Both the position numbers and the translations under genes were made by a program. Shown here one piece after another: positions 27,104 through 36,749 of a stretch of 57,010 bases of DNA. The stretch covers positions 1 through 57,010 of the forward strand of contig NZ_BAZK01000031.1 in NCBI RefSeq assembly GCF_001310815.1, given 5' to 3'. The DNA comes from Pseudovibrio denitrificans JCM 12308. GTDB lineage: Bacteria > Pseudomonadota > Alphaproteobacteria > Rhizobiales > Stappiaceae. Under the pieces are notes generated by a model. It worked only from the letters and a program-made list of their open reading frames with translations, was not told where the DNA came from and did not search any database. Positions within the stretch are counted from its first letter, which is position 1. Each line of letters starts with the position of its first letter.

Positions 27104-28114
27104 TCAAAGAATATTTAAATTTTCTAGATATTCAAAACTGTCGGAGCTTAGCTCGTATAAGTCCATATAGTCATGAGCCACACTCTTACACACAACCCCA
27201 GTCTTACGATTGTATTTTTCAGGAAGCTGCGACAGAGCGCTATTCCCCAGCGCGAAAACCTTCTGGCCCTTTTTCTGTGTATGATTAGATGCGCTAAGGA
27301 TCACATGTCCAGGGCTTACACTATTCTCTTTTGCGTATTTCACAGCCACATTTGCAAACGATCCAGCGTTCAACAATCGTTGAAGTCGTAGCTTTTTGCC
27401 TTCAGCCAAAAGATTAGTTGCAAATTTGTTTGCTTCCAGTTCCTGCTCATCATCGCGCTCATCTCGTATGATCGCTTCGTCAACAACCGCCTCACCCTCA
27501 GTCATAGGCAAATGACCTAGAGCAATGTGTCCTAATTCATGAGCAAGCGTAAAAAGGTGCCAATCTGAAGAATTGTTTTTCTTCGTCAAAATAATCACAG
27601 GCCGGCCTGCACAATATGACACCATTCCTTCCATCTTCTTCCCAGAAGACGGACTCTCTGGAAGATAAAGTACGGGTACGCCTATACTCCAGCAGTATTT
27701 GACCAAGGATTGAAAATCGATCCAGTTAAACTCTGAGTGCTCTGCCAAAACACACTTTCGGATCTCGGAAGGATCGCTAGGCATGCCTCGCCATTCACTA
27801 TCTGTAGCTCTAGCTACAACCCTTGCAGTTGTGGTCGCAAATGCTCGAGCAGAAAGTACATCAGCCGGATCAGTACCCTTCGCCGTCTTGAAGCACACGG
27901 CTGGCAAATCTCTAAGTGTGAGCTTCCCGTCATTCCCGAACTTCAGTCCTAAGTGCTTGGCAACGAAGCTCCGCAACTCCAGCACCCCGGAATTTGTCGT
28001 AAAGGCTTCTTTATACCAATCTGGAAGCGTTTTCTTGACTTTAGACCACTCAAATCCTGCTTCACGCAACTCACGACTAAACGCACGCTGTTTGGATGCT
28101 ACACTGACAGTCAT
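27104..28114 (-). CDS. ImmA/IrrE-type zinc metallopeptidase
   Basis: This 336-residue protein has a clear Shine-Dalgarno (AGGAGGG, ~7 nt before ATG). The zinc-peptidase motif is HELGHIALGH with His192, Glu193 and His196, and the third ligand is probably Glu227 in EQELEANKFA. This is the COG2856 ImmA/IrrE pattern. Residues 1-130 are helical and may contain a DNA-binding region, but no clear HTH is seen. ImmA-type peptidases cleave repressors in phage, ICE and toxin-antitoxin systems. The PIN-like gene directly downstream suggests a stress-triggered toxin or defence pair. Confidence 0.78.
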   Translation of the reverse strand: MTVSVASKQRAFSRELREAGFEWSKVKKTLPDWYKEAFTTNSGVLELRSFVAKHLGLKFGNDGKLTLRDLPAVCFKTAKGTDPADVLSARAFATTTARVVARATDSEWRGMPSDPSEIRKCVLAEHSEFNWIDFQSLVKYCWSIGVPVLYLPESPSSGKKMEGMVSYCAGRPVIILTKKNNSSDWHLFTLAHELGHIALGHLPMTEGEAVVDEAIIRDERDDEQELEANKFATNLLAEGKKLRLQRLLNAGSFANVAVKYAKENSVSPGHVILSASNHTQKKGQKVFALGNSALSQLPEKYNRKTGVVCKSVAHDYMDLYELSSDSFEYLENLNIL

Positions 28115-28210
28115 GAGAACACCCTCCTAATAAGCTGCAAGAATCGAACTTTTAAATATTCTCTTACTTTTCAAAATTTGCTGTTAACATCAACTTGTCA
28201 AGTTCGCATA

Positions 28211-28409
28211 ATGGGGGAAAAGATGAACATTTCCATCACAGAGCCCGCGGATCTACACCAACTTTCTTTTGTAGGAGGTTTTTTTAGGCGCGCTCAATTA
28301 CACCTTCGATCCTGTCGCGGTTAAGCGACCTCACTTTCAACTGCAGACCATCTACGATTCCAACGCACAAGATATTGTAAAGCATCATGAGGAACACACG
28401 CATGTCTAG
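28211..28409 (+). CDS. Small protein, first gene of a four-gene rightward unit (frame break in a T run)
   Basis: An ATG at 28211 (or 28223) begins a frame that reads MNISITEPADLHQLSFVGG. In a run of seven T (28279-28285) the frame must change by one inserted T to continue as FLGALNYTFDPVAVKRPHFQ and ends HHEEHTHV. The corrected product has ~64 residues. Its stop overlaps the ATG of the next gene (28402), a sign of translational coupling. No family is recognised. Confidence 0.4.
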
Positions 28410-28605
28410 GAAATTTGTTGTTCTGGTTAAAGAGTTTGAAGATGGTCATCCGACGCTAATTGTTGAACCTCACGAAGATCTTGGGCTACCTGACGACAAG
28501 AGAGTTAGCATTCGATTTCCTAAAGGCACAACTTACGATCAAGCTCAGGACTTAGCCAGAATTTTAAACAAAACAGCCTCAAGTATTGAAGTCATAAATT
28601 GGTAA
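28402..28605 (+). CDS. Small hypothetical protein
   Basis: This ~67-residue acidic/basic mixed protein reads SRKFVVLVKEFEDGHPTLIV then IRFPKGTTYDQAQDLARIL, an alpha/beta-looking product. The start at 28402 lies inside the previous gene's stop; an ATG at 28387 is an alternative. It is 21 nt before the next gene. No family is recognised. Confidence 0.5.
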   Translation: MSRKFVVLVKEFEDGHPTLIVEPHEDLGLPDDKRVSIRFPKGTTYDQAQDLARILNKTASSIEVINW

Positions 28606-28626
28606 GTCCAATTAAGGAGAAATGTA

Positions 28627-29139
28627 TTGAGAGCTGATGATCTGCTTAAGGTTTTGAAGGACGGGTTATGGCATACAACGTCAATGAAGCGCTTTTGGGC
28701 TATTATGGAGAAAAAGGCGATCCTTCCAGAGCCAGATATTCCTGACAGAGAAAGGTACAATACGGGTAATGGTAAGAAGAACTACCCGTTTGTTAGATCA
28801 CTTGGAGGAATAAGTTTATTTGATTTCAGCGACTTCGATCCTGAAAAGTACTCTGAAAACTATCCTATGTCTAGTTGGTATAATTTTGTTCCTTATCCGA
28901 GATCCCGCAATTTGGCAGTCTGGATTGAAATCAATCGGCAGCATGCGTCACCAAATCTGATTTCAACAACAGAATTGATGGACCGATGGAATAATGAAAA
29001 AGCATACGGACACAACGTAATGCCACACATTGAGGCCGGGCACATAGGACCGATCTCGATTGATGCGTTCAAAAGAGCGTTTTCAGTTTCACCGGATGGC
29101 ATCCAAGAGTTAAAATTGCCTCCTGATGGGGCCAACTAA
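28627..29139 (+). CDS. Hypothetical protein, 170 residues
   Basis: A TTG start is chosen because AAGGAG sits 8 nt upstream. The product begins DDLLKVLKDGLWHTTSMKRFWAIMEK, and contains VRSLGGISLFDFSDF and PYPRSRNLAVWIEI. The HTTS...I...G layout recalls ADP-ribosyltransferase-like folds, but key motifs are not convincing, so no function is assigned. It is third in a tightly spaced unit with 28402-28605 and 29151-29540. Confidence 0.6.
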   Translation: MRADDLLKVLKDGLWHTTSMKRFWAIMEKKAILPEPDIPDRERYNTGNGKKNYPFVRSLGGISLFDFSDFDPEKYSENYPMSSWYNFVPYPRSRNLAVWIEINRQHASPNLISTTELMDRWNNEKAYGHNVMPHIEAGHIGPISIDAFKRAFSVSPDGIQELKLPPDGAN

Positions 29140-29150
29140 GGAGAAGCAGC

Positions 29151-29540
29151 ATGGAGCAATGCAATAAATGTGGTGGTTTGTACTCAGTTTCACGCATTGG
29201 ACCAGTTGTCCCCGGGGGCAAAGAGCGTGAGGAAGTAAATTGCCCGCACTGTGATGATTTAAAGTTTTCGGAAATGACCAGTCAATGCTTTCTTGTTTGC
29301 AAAGCAACCGATGAAGAAGTGAGTAGCTGGGCTGAAATGAAACAGAGTTCAGGAAAACCAATGTTACGAGTGGTTGTTTTTGGCGATTTGAGTTCTGATA
29401 GAGCATCTGAACAATACCCTACAATCACAATTTGCCCTGAATGCTTCGAGGCAAATGAGCATGCCGAAGATGATCCTATTGTCTCCGTAGATGGAGTAGG
29501 TCAAGGCGCTTGCGAATGGTGTGGGGCTGGACCAACTTAG
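29151..29540 (+). CDS. Hypothetical protein with three CxxC pairs (zinc-ribbon-like)
   Basis: This 129-residue protein has a strong AAGGAG Shine-Dalgarno. Cysteine pairs occur at the N-terminus (CNKC, then CPHC), in the middle (CPECF) and at the C-terminus (CEWCG), so it probably binds one or two zinc ions. It is the last gene of the rightward unit, 11 nt after its neighbour. Function is unknown. Confidence 0.6.
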   Translation: MEQCNKCGGLYSVSRIGPVVPGGKEREEVNCPHCDDLKFSEMTSQCFLVCKATDEEVSSWAEMKQSSGKPMLRVVVFGDLSSDRASEQYPTITICPECFEANEHAEDDPIVSVDGVGQGACEWCGAGPT

Positions 29541-29913
29541 GTCTATAAAAGGAGGCCTTGTTTACTTCCTCCATTTTGAGCCTTGAGACACTCACTTAAA
29601 GTTGAAACCTTGCCCTAGCTGAGAATGCGTCGAACACCTGCGAATGCCCGCTATTGGTCATCAGCAACCTGCCAGTGAATAGGGCCAATTGCGGCCGTTG
29701 GAGCATTTCCAGCAAGGGTTGAACTAGTCCCACTAAGAAGCTTCTTCAGTAGCCCCTGCAAACGATCTGCAATTACTTAAACGGCCCAAAGCGGCATTTC
29801 AAACAACCCTCGACATAATGCGACGAGGCTCACCATAGCTGCCATTCGCTGCAGGTGCACAGAGCCTATTGGATAGCGCGATATTTGAGCGCAATGTCCT
29901 ATAGCCAAATATT
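29541..29913. other. Intergenic stretch between convergent units, nothing recognised
   Basis: The region separates the rightward four-gene unit from the end of the leftward nuclease/ATPase operon. No gene, tRNA or strong terminator is seen. Short frames here have no family signal. Confidence 0.4.
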
Positions 29914-31280
29914 TTATTCGGTCGGAAAAGAGGGCTTCGATATCACTTCTGTATATGAATTCAGGACTCGGAAGGGTGCACCTCTCCAAACTAGATCGTC
30001 ACCCTTCTGTCGAAAGTGGGTCGCTGCGGGTATAAGGTCCTCATCTGGCCATGGGATTAGAGCATTCGGGTTGTGATAAATTTCGAGCTCATCAGCCCAG
30101 TTTTCGCAGTATTCCCCATTCTCAATGTTCACATTGAATGGGATACCTTCCAATGCGCCTGGCTCAGGATTGGAAAGCGTGCCGATTCTTCTCACAGTCA
30201 TTGTTGGGTTTCCAAAGCCGGCAAGTGTTCCCATTCGAGTGAATTTTGCTTTCGTTCCTGCGTTTGAGAAAATCACGGCTGACACATTCTCTGCCCCTGG
30301 CTGAGCGAAGAAGTTCGTTGGTATAGATTTTTTCCCTTTGACATGAGATTGAAGCGGTTTTGGCATCGCGACGAACCGCCCATCAGATCCCAGAACTTTT
30401 TCAGCACTGGTTCCATACAGATAAATTGAAAGCGCTGTGTGAGACCAAATCATAGACCCTGGCGCATGAAAATCGGCTACCGCAATAGCAAAAGGACGAC
30501 CTTTCACATTCTCCAATTCCCAGTATGACTTCTTCATCTTTGAGTAGAGCGGGGATCCGAAAATAATCGGCATATCGTTTTCGATGAATTTCCAAAAATC
30601 ATCTGTCGCGGCGTTGGACCGGCCATCAAGTCCACTGCTTGATTGCTACCAGCGTTTGCAGTGACCGCCTCGACGAACATTTTCTGTCCGTTCAATTCCA
30701 ACGTAAAGTCAGGGACTGCGCTAGTTTGATCAATTTTCATATCCAAGGCATGGAATACGCGAAACAAGTATAACTCCCAAAGGCGCGCGTCCGTTCCTGC
30801 TGTTTGAAATTCCCGTACGAAATTGCCATCACCGTCGACAAACCAATTTGCGATCTCTTGCAATTGCTTCCTTGCTGCTTGTGAGTGCATAGTATCTCGA
30901 ATGTTGACAAAAACAGGATTCAACGTTCCGTTGTGATTGGTTGTAAAGAGATCGACGCCCGGCTTACCCTCACCTGTTGGGCAAACCAGCTCAGTGGTTC
31001 TCTCTTCAATTTCTTTAAGTTTTTGACAAATCGACGCCTCTCCCTCCCGTAACGTACGAAACGGGACTAATGGGCCGTGGGGAGCAAATCTGTGCTGGTC
31101 GTTTCGCAGGCACAGAACCCCTAGATAGCTATCAGCTTTTTCCACATAGTAAAGCGCCGCAAGAGCTTCTGAGTCGTGCGTCGACCAATACGCAACCGCG
31201 TTCCAGTTCTCTTGATCACCTGAGCCACTAAAACCAAAGGTGAACTCATCAAATCTTGCTTTTCTAATACGCGTGGGCAT
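29914..31280 (-). CDS. Predicted PD-(D/E)xK-like protein, last gene of the SMC-ATPase operon (one frame break)
   Basis: This is ~456 residues after restoring one A near 30639, which gives NQSSGLDGRSNAATDDFWKF across the joint. The sequence SAVPDFTLELNGQKMFVEAV fits a PD-(D/E)xK nuclease core (Asp of PDF, Glu of VEAV). N-terminal residues 1-140 look like a separate alpha/beta domain, and the C-terminal region (ENGEYCENWADELEIYHNPN) is globular. It is preceded by the nuclease-tailed gene at 31394 with a 113-bp gap, so it may have its own promoter. Defence or conflict function is inferred from neighbours. Confidence 0.55.
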
Positions 31281-31393
31281 TGAAACCTCTCTGATAAGTA
31301 CTCGTCACATCACATTTGGTAAAACCGGACCTCATTGATCATTGTGATAGTCGCAATACTCTTTTTAATGCAGGCATCGATTGCAGTTCTAGT

Positions 31394-33285
31394 TCAAGCG
31401 CTTTTGGCTTTACCTTTAGAATCTGAGGGTGTTCTAACATTTGCGGGGACTCGCATCACTAAGGCCGCCCTATCTGCTTCACCTGTGAGCTCGCGGTAAA
31501 CCACATCGAAGCATTGATCCAAATGCGGTACGCCTGGGTCGCGATCTGAGAGATCAAGTATTCCTAGAGTACCCAGCCGAACATCGGTTTGACTGTAAGC
31601 GACCGTTTGGGTGAGAAAGGGCTGCAATTCCTCATCAGACCAAGAGAATGCACGCTTGAGCTCAATGATTAGTCGAAAACTCTGTCGTGGAATATAGATG
31701 TCTGCTCTGCCGAGCTTATGTCAGTCTTTTCTACTTCTGCGGCAATTACGGCAATTAGAAAGTTATGTAAATCAGCTTGAAGGGCGCCTTCCTTGGGTGC
31801 TTCAGCTTTCTTATCGAACCTCCGAAGATAGTTGAAGCGTTTACCCTCTCCATCAATCCTGTCAGTGAGGAACTTGATGAGCAAAAATACTAAATGCTCG
31901 AAATGAGCTCGAACCTCCCCATGAAAGTCATTGGAGTCTTTGAGCCTTGAAATAACGGAATGGAACAATCGCTCCTGAACTAAGGTCATGTCGCTTCGAA
32001 GCCAAAAAGTTTTGCTTACGACTGCTACAAGTTCTCTACCTTCTGGTGAAAGCCCCTCCAATAGAAACGAAGGGGTGGCTGAAGGGCCATTGGACCCACC
32101 CCCTAGTGCTTTTTTGGGGGCGCATTATTCTCATCGATGCTCTGAATGTTCACACGGAGCCGCTCAGCGTCAGATCGACGAAAATGTTCTCGCGGCGCCA
32201 TATCTAACCATTGCTGGAGATGAGATGCTAATCCCCGTTCTCGAACGAAAGCGGCCTCTATAGATGGTTTTAGAAACTCACCGATATCGGGTGAACCAGG
32301 CCGAATAGATCTGCTCACGCTGTAGAGGTGATATACGTGCTCCAAAACGGTTGAGGCATCTAGCAACTTGGTTCATCCAGCTTACCTGCGATAAGCCCGA
32401 GGCTTTCAACTACGGGAACCCATGCCGAACGTGTGTAACTCGGAGACATTAGCCATTCCATGCCAGGAGCTGGTCTATCCCACAGATCAGAAACAAGCGT
32501 TTCGGTTTTCAACTCGTCAAATAGATCTCCGACGACGTCTCTTTCTGATTTCCGGACACTAAGGATCGATTTGATCAATAAATGATATGTCTTTGTATCC
32601 CGGCGCTCTTCGTCTGCATTTACCGCAGCAGCAAGCCAGCGCTCTGCTTCTTCTAAACGTGCTTCAACCTCATCGCTTGACGTTTCTGAAAGAGCTAAAG
32701 AAACTTCAACGAGCCCTCGCTCGAATTTAGCCTGCGGGGCTGATGTTCCTAACTTTGCATAAGCTTCAAGTAGTGCTGCGGCTTCGGCAAAGCCAAGGAA
32801 GTCATGGGCGGCTGATAAGAGGCGACAATAAAGTGGGTCTGCGAGCGGATCACGTCCTGGCTCATACGCCTGGAGTGCAGCACATGCTACTGTGCTCCAT
32901 TGACCGTCAGCGAGGGCGAAACGCAGAATACCGGCGGACGCCTCTGCTTGCAATAAAGGGTGTTCCGACAGATTGCGTGTTCGCCGTTCCAGCGCAAAAA
33001 CAAATGGGCGTATAGCTCCAATGGCAAACGCTGCAATGCGCCAACGCTTTCACGCACCGCAATACGATCTGCGTTTCGTTCGAGACCCTCAGCAAGTCGC
33101 TGGACGACAGACTGATGGTCCCCGATCATCGACCAGTCGCTACTCAGTGCATTCGTGACTATGCCAAACGCGGATGACAGGTGAAACTCTGAATCCAACA
33201 CCTCTTCCACTCCGCCGAGTGCTTCAAGGGTTACGGCAAGGCCAGCAGACTCAAGTTCTACAATGATATCCTCCAGCGAGTTCAT
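31394..33285 (-). CDS. Helical-repeat protein with C-terminal PD-(D/E)xK nuclease domain (four frame breaks)
   Basis: Five consecutive overlapping frames read as one ~630-residue protein when one base is restored at each of four short runs: near 32996-33000 (A run), 32372, 32110-32120 (T/G runs) and 31715. The joined text includes AHLFFALERRTRNLSEHPLL, LDETKLLDASTVLEH, NAPPKKALGGGSNGPS and TDIKLGRADIYIPRQSFRL. The N-terminal ~440 residues are helical (HEAT/TPR-like). The C-terminus has ADIYIP...LIIELKRAFSW, a good PD-(D/E)xK motif (Asp ... Glu-x-Lys), plus FLTQTVAYSQ. The start at 33285 has GGGAG ~9 nt upstream. Likely the effector nuclease of the operon. Confidence 0.6.
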
Positions 33286-33331
33286 CAAGTTGGCTCCCAC
33301 ACACTTTCAGCGCGTGAAGTGAACGCTGCCG

Positions 33332-35272
33332 CTACCAAAGGAACTGCCCTTTCTCCGCAAAACGAATACGATCAGTATCAACTGTCTGAAGATCGCTAGG
33401 AACACCGGTCATTGCGATGAACATCTGGTAGTCAGGGTACTCTTTTGTAAGATTCACCAGCTCTGCAATAGTCTCTTCAAGGTGTTCTTGTTGCATTTCT
33501 TCTCGGCCAGGTGAGTCAATCAGAAGCAGTCCTGGATGGCGTCCCATACCAAGTGATTTCGGTCCGCGCGACAATGCGATAACCGTTGCAATTCGTAGCC
33601 GCAACTTTTCGCCAGGCGACAAATCCTTCCATTTAGAGACACTGCCACCTTTCACGACGTTGACATGAGCATTCCGCTTCAAAGTGACGGATTCGACGTC
33701 ACGTATGCCAAGTGCCTTCGCCAAGCGGGTCACCTCCTCAGAAATTTCAGCCATGACAGAAATCGAAGCTTGTTTGACTCGTTCCTCTGCTTCGTTTTGC
33801 GCGGCACGCACTATAAGAAGGTCATCCGCTGTGTCATCTTCAGCTTCCAAGATCGCAGTTACAGCTTGGATCATACCTTCAAGCCGGTCTTTCTCTGATT
33901 GTAGCAAGCCTGCATCAGCAGCGGTTCCGGCTGCGGCTAAACGAGTCAATGTTTGTCCCACAGCATCCAGCGCTTCGCGGGCAGCGACTTGCTTTTCCAC
34001 CAAGCGTTTTACAAATCTCTCTGCGTCGCGCTCTGTCTTTTTTGCGTCCTTAAGCCTCTCATCTCTTCGGAGCTTCTCAGCGGCAGCCGCGTTTGGATCA
34101 GCCTGAACAAGGACCTCTGTGCAAACTGAACACTCATTCGTGTCTTGTTCTTTCTTAAGCTTGTCAACTTCAATTTTCGCACTGCAACGTGGGCACGAGT
34201 GTGGCGTGAGTAAACCGAAAAACTTGGATGCAGCAGTTTCCTCAGCCAAAGCATTCACGGCCTGCTCAGCATCAATCCTCGATTGACGGCATTTTACAGC
34301 AGTAGTCTTGGCATCGGAAACCGAAGTTGAAAGAGTTTCGAGCTTATTGGCCAGTTCATCGCGCTCAATGTGGGCCGCGTTCAACTGTTGAGACGCCAAG
34401 TTACTTGCTCCTTCATCCTCAAGCTTTGCGTTGACGTCAGCCAAGTCGCTTTCAAGATCTTCGAGAGACTTCCCTCCTAAGCCTCTGAGCGCGCGCCTCC
34501 GCACGGTACTGTCCTGTTCCAGAAGTCGAGTATGCCTGCGTGCCTGAAAAAAGGTCCTAACCCATGGAATTCCAATGTAGACTTGGAGCAATCGTTGAAT
34601 CAAATCGTTTCCGACCTGCTCACCAATGATCGCGTCGCTATCGGCGTCTGTCAGAAAAGCACCAGTATAAGCAGCCCAGCCATCGTCATAAGCGATGATC
34701 CGTCCGGCTGCCACTTGGCTTGCCGGAATAGGTTCAAGCCCAAGCCCCGATAGCATGAACTCCTGCATGATTTCTTGGAACTCTTCGGTGCCATCAAACT
34801 CGCGGTTTATTGCCGTTTCGGCTGAACTACCAAAGGCAATATTCCCAGAAGGATCTTCATCTTCAACATCGAACGTAACGCGGAGATAGCGCTCGTCTAC
34901 TCGGAAGGTGACGTCCACATGCTGAATCCAGTTTTTGACGGTCGCAGTTAGGCTCTTTGACCGCCCACGCAATGCCCAAAGAATAACCTGCAAAATCGAA
35001 GATTTGCCGACGAGGTTTTCTTCGGCCAAGATACCCCAAACGCCGTTGCTATCGACGTCCCACTCGAAATCAAAAGGCACCTCCTGTTCATCAATCGTTT
35101 TTGACCCCGAAAAGGCGACTCTAACAACCCGCAGAGGTCTGGCGGACGGAGCTGCACCGGCTGGCTCGATGGAATAACGCGCGAGAGTTTCGTTGACTTC
35201 CTTGGCCGGTCGGCCGATTTTTTTGGCAACAGCTTTTGGGAAAGGAAGTTCTTTCTCGTTTTTCGTGCTCAT
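33332..35272 (-). CDS. SMC/Rad50-like ABC ATPase with zinc-binding CxxC pairs
   Basis: This 646-residue protein has an N-terminal P-loop (AEENLVGKSSIL, residues 83-94, with Glu at the usual first Gly). A coiled-coil region of ~270-500 is interrupted by CPRC (360-363) and CSVC (381-384), like a small zinc hook. The ABC signature is LSPGEKLRLRIA (551-562) and Walker B is LLLIDSPGREE (582-592). This composition matches the ATPases of three-component ABC-ATPase conflict systems and related Rad50-like defence proteins. It overlaps the upstream wHTH gene by 4 nt and is 46 nt before the nuclease gene. Confidence 0.75.
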   Translation of the reverse strand: MSTKNEKELPFPKAVAKKIGRPAKEVNETLARYSIEPAGAAPSARPLRVVRVAFSGSKTIDEQEVPFDFEWDVDSNGVWGILAEENLVGKSSILQVILWALRGRSKSLTATVKNWIQHVDVTFRVDERYLRVTFDVEDEDPSGNIAFGSSAETAINREFDGTEEFQEIMQEFMLSGLGLEPIPASQVAAGRIIAYDDGWAAYTGAFLTDADSDAIIGEQVGNDLIQRLLQVYIGIPWVRTFFQARRHTRLLEQDSTVRRRALRGLGGKSLEDLESDLADVNAKLEDEGASNLASQQLNAAHIERDELANKLETLSTSVSDAKTTAVKCRQSRIDAEQAVNALAEETAASKFFGLLTPHSCPRCSAKIEVDKLKKEQDTNECSVCTEVLVQADPNAAAAEKLRRDERLKDAKKTERDAERFVKRLVEKQVAAREALDAVGQTLTRLAAAGTAADAGLLQSEKDRLEGMIQAVTAILEAEDDTADDLLIVRAAQNEAEERVKQASISVMAEISEEVTRLAKALGIRDVESVTLKRNAHVNVVKGGSVSKWKDLSPGEKLRLRIATVIALSRGPKSLGMGRHPGLLLIDSPGREEMQQEHLEETIAELVNLTKEYPDYQMFIAMTGVPSDLQTVDTDRIRFAEKGQFLW

Positions 35273-35904
35273 GCCGCCGCTTTCAATTCCTTAAGACGAG
35301 CATCTACTTCGTCCCGAATGGGCGCAATAATGGTACCATGCCGAGCATCATTATACTCGGCGACCTTGTATTGAACCGACTTAAGTTGATTGCCTGACCG
35401 AGTGCCGGCGATCAGAGCGACTATCTCAGCGCGGGCCGCATACCAATCGAGAGGTTCGATCTTTTCTAACTCTGCCACTTTAGCAGCACCCTCATCCGTA
35501 AGGTAGTAGCTGGTTTGGCGTATTTTTGTGCCGTCATTCGTGAAAGAGCGTTGCATCCTCACTAAACCAGGCAAAGTCAAAGTAGCGATTGCGTCATCGA
35601 GCGCCTCCCACGCGCCAAATAGAAAGCGTTGCATTGCTAGGCGCCGAATATCGGGCTCGTCACCCGACATCACCTTATCAGCTAATTTGAGAAGTTGTTT
35701 TTGAGATAGATCGGCCTCGTACTGGTTCAGGATCTCAGAAGCCAGATAGTCCGGATTGCGCATCCAGAAATCCAACGCCTGAAGTTTCTTCTCGGCATTG
35801 ATGACTGCGCAGGCTCCCTTCGGCGCTGTTCTTTTGACCGGCTCGCCAGCCTTGGCTATGACGAACAAGATACGGACTGCATCACGTTTACCTTGAATAT
35901 GCAA
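35269..35904 (-). CDS. Small partner protein of the SMC-like ATPase (probable winged-helix middle component)
   Basis: This 211-residue protein is mostly helical with a likely winged-helix region (LTLPGLVRMQRSFTNDGTKI then YYLTDEGAAKVAELEKI, the beta-wing ...YxLTxxG pattern). Coupling to the ATPase by ATGA overlap is the usual arrangement of the middle component in three-component ABC-ATPase systems. It is the first gene of the leftward operon. No catalytic motif is seen. Confidence 0.6.
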   Translation of the reverse strand: MHIQGKRDAVRILFVIAKAGEPVKRTAPKGACAVINAEKKLQALDFWMRNPDYLASEILNQYEADLSQKQLLKLADKVMSGDEPDIRRLAMQRFLFGAWEALDDAIATLTLPGLVRMQRSFTNDGTKIRQTSYYLTDEGAAKVAELEKIEPLDWYAARAEIVALIAGTRSGNQLKSVQYKVAEYNDARHGTIIAPIRDEVDARLKELKAAA

Positions 35905-36749
35905 TTTGGCCTTTCTGCTGAAGAGATCTTATCTTCATCTGTTCACCTTCAACCTTAGCACGATAAAAATGTGACTCACTCTCAATAGGTGAGTTTATGA
36001 CACGAAAACTCGCGATTGTGAATCCAACTTTACTCGGAACGAAGGCAAAAAACTCAGGAGACCAGGCGTGTACTAGGTAAAGTTGATTGTGATGTGCATG
36101 CGCAATTCAATGGACGTATCTATAAACTCACGATCAAATGAGCCTTCTTAGCCCATCGACGTTGAGGTTTTGCCTCCTGTCCGTAACGTCGAACTCAGTC
36201 ATTTTAAACTTAATCCAATGCCGAACGTCTACTTACATTGAACTGCTGGCAACATCTAGCGACTGCAGTGAGGGTCTGCTTTCCGCCCATAGAGCCAAGG
36301 TGAGTGAAACCAATCTTAAATTGATGTCTTGCTGCAGCCAGTGCTGCTTTAAGCTAGGATGAATGTCCGCAAATGGTCACGAGCGACTTGCTGCATACGC
36401 AAAGGCAGATTGTATGGCGTATGACTACAATGGGTTCTTCAGTATGAAAGTTTTTTGCTCTCCTACAGCAGCCAGTACAGCAAAGCTGTTTATGTACTGA
36501 CTGATAACATACCAAGACACGGAGGCTACTCGCATTGTATGCCAGCACCATTACTCGTGCTGTAGCTTAACCGAAATTGCTTCGCAATTTTGCTATGAGC
36601 ACATGGCTCCGCAGACATATCGAGAGGACGTCCAGCCCGCATCGGCTGGAGCTCAGGGCTCTTATGTACTTGTAGCGAACTGAGACCATCACGATTTGGG
36701 GCTCAGCTCGCTTAAGACTGTAAATCAGGGGAATATCAAGCTGATACAG
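35905..36749. other. Intergenic stretch, no gene recognised
   Basis: This 845-bp region upstream of the ATPase operon must contain its promoter. A 6-bp inverted repeat (ACTCAC/GTGAGT, 35974-35994) lies ~70 bp upstream of the first start and could be an operator. Short frames elsewhere (e.g. 36138-36362) have cysteine-rich, non-globular composition and are not supported. Confidence 0.4.

Noticed and set aside
28627..29139. ADP-ribosyltransferase or DarT toxin
   Set aside because: The HTTS start and GGISLF segment are suggestive, but the catalytic Glu motif and NAD-binding Arg/His pattern are not convincing, so no function was assigned.
36138..36362. 74-codon rightward frame
   Set aside because: Ser/Cys/Leu-rich low-quality translation with no supporting signals.
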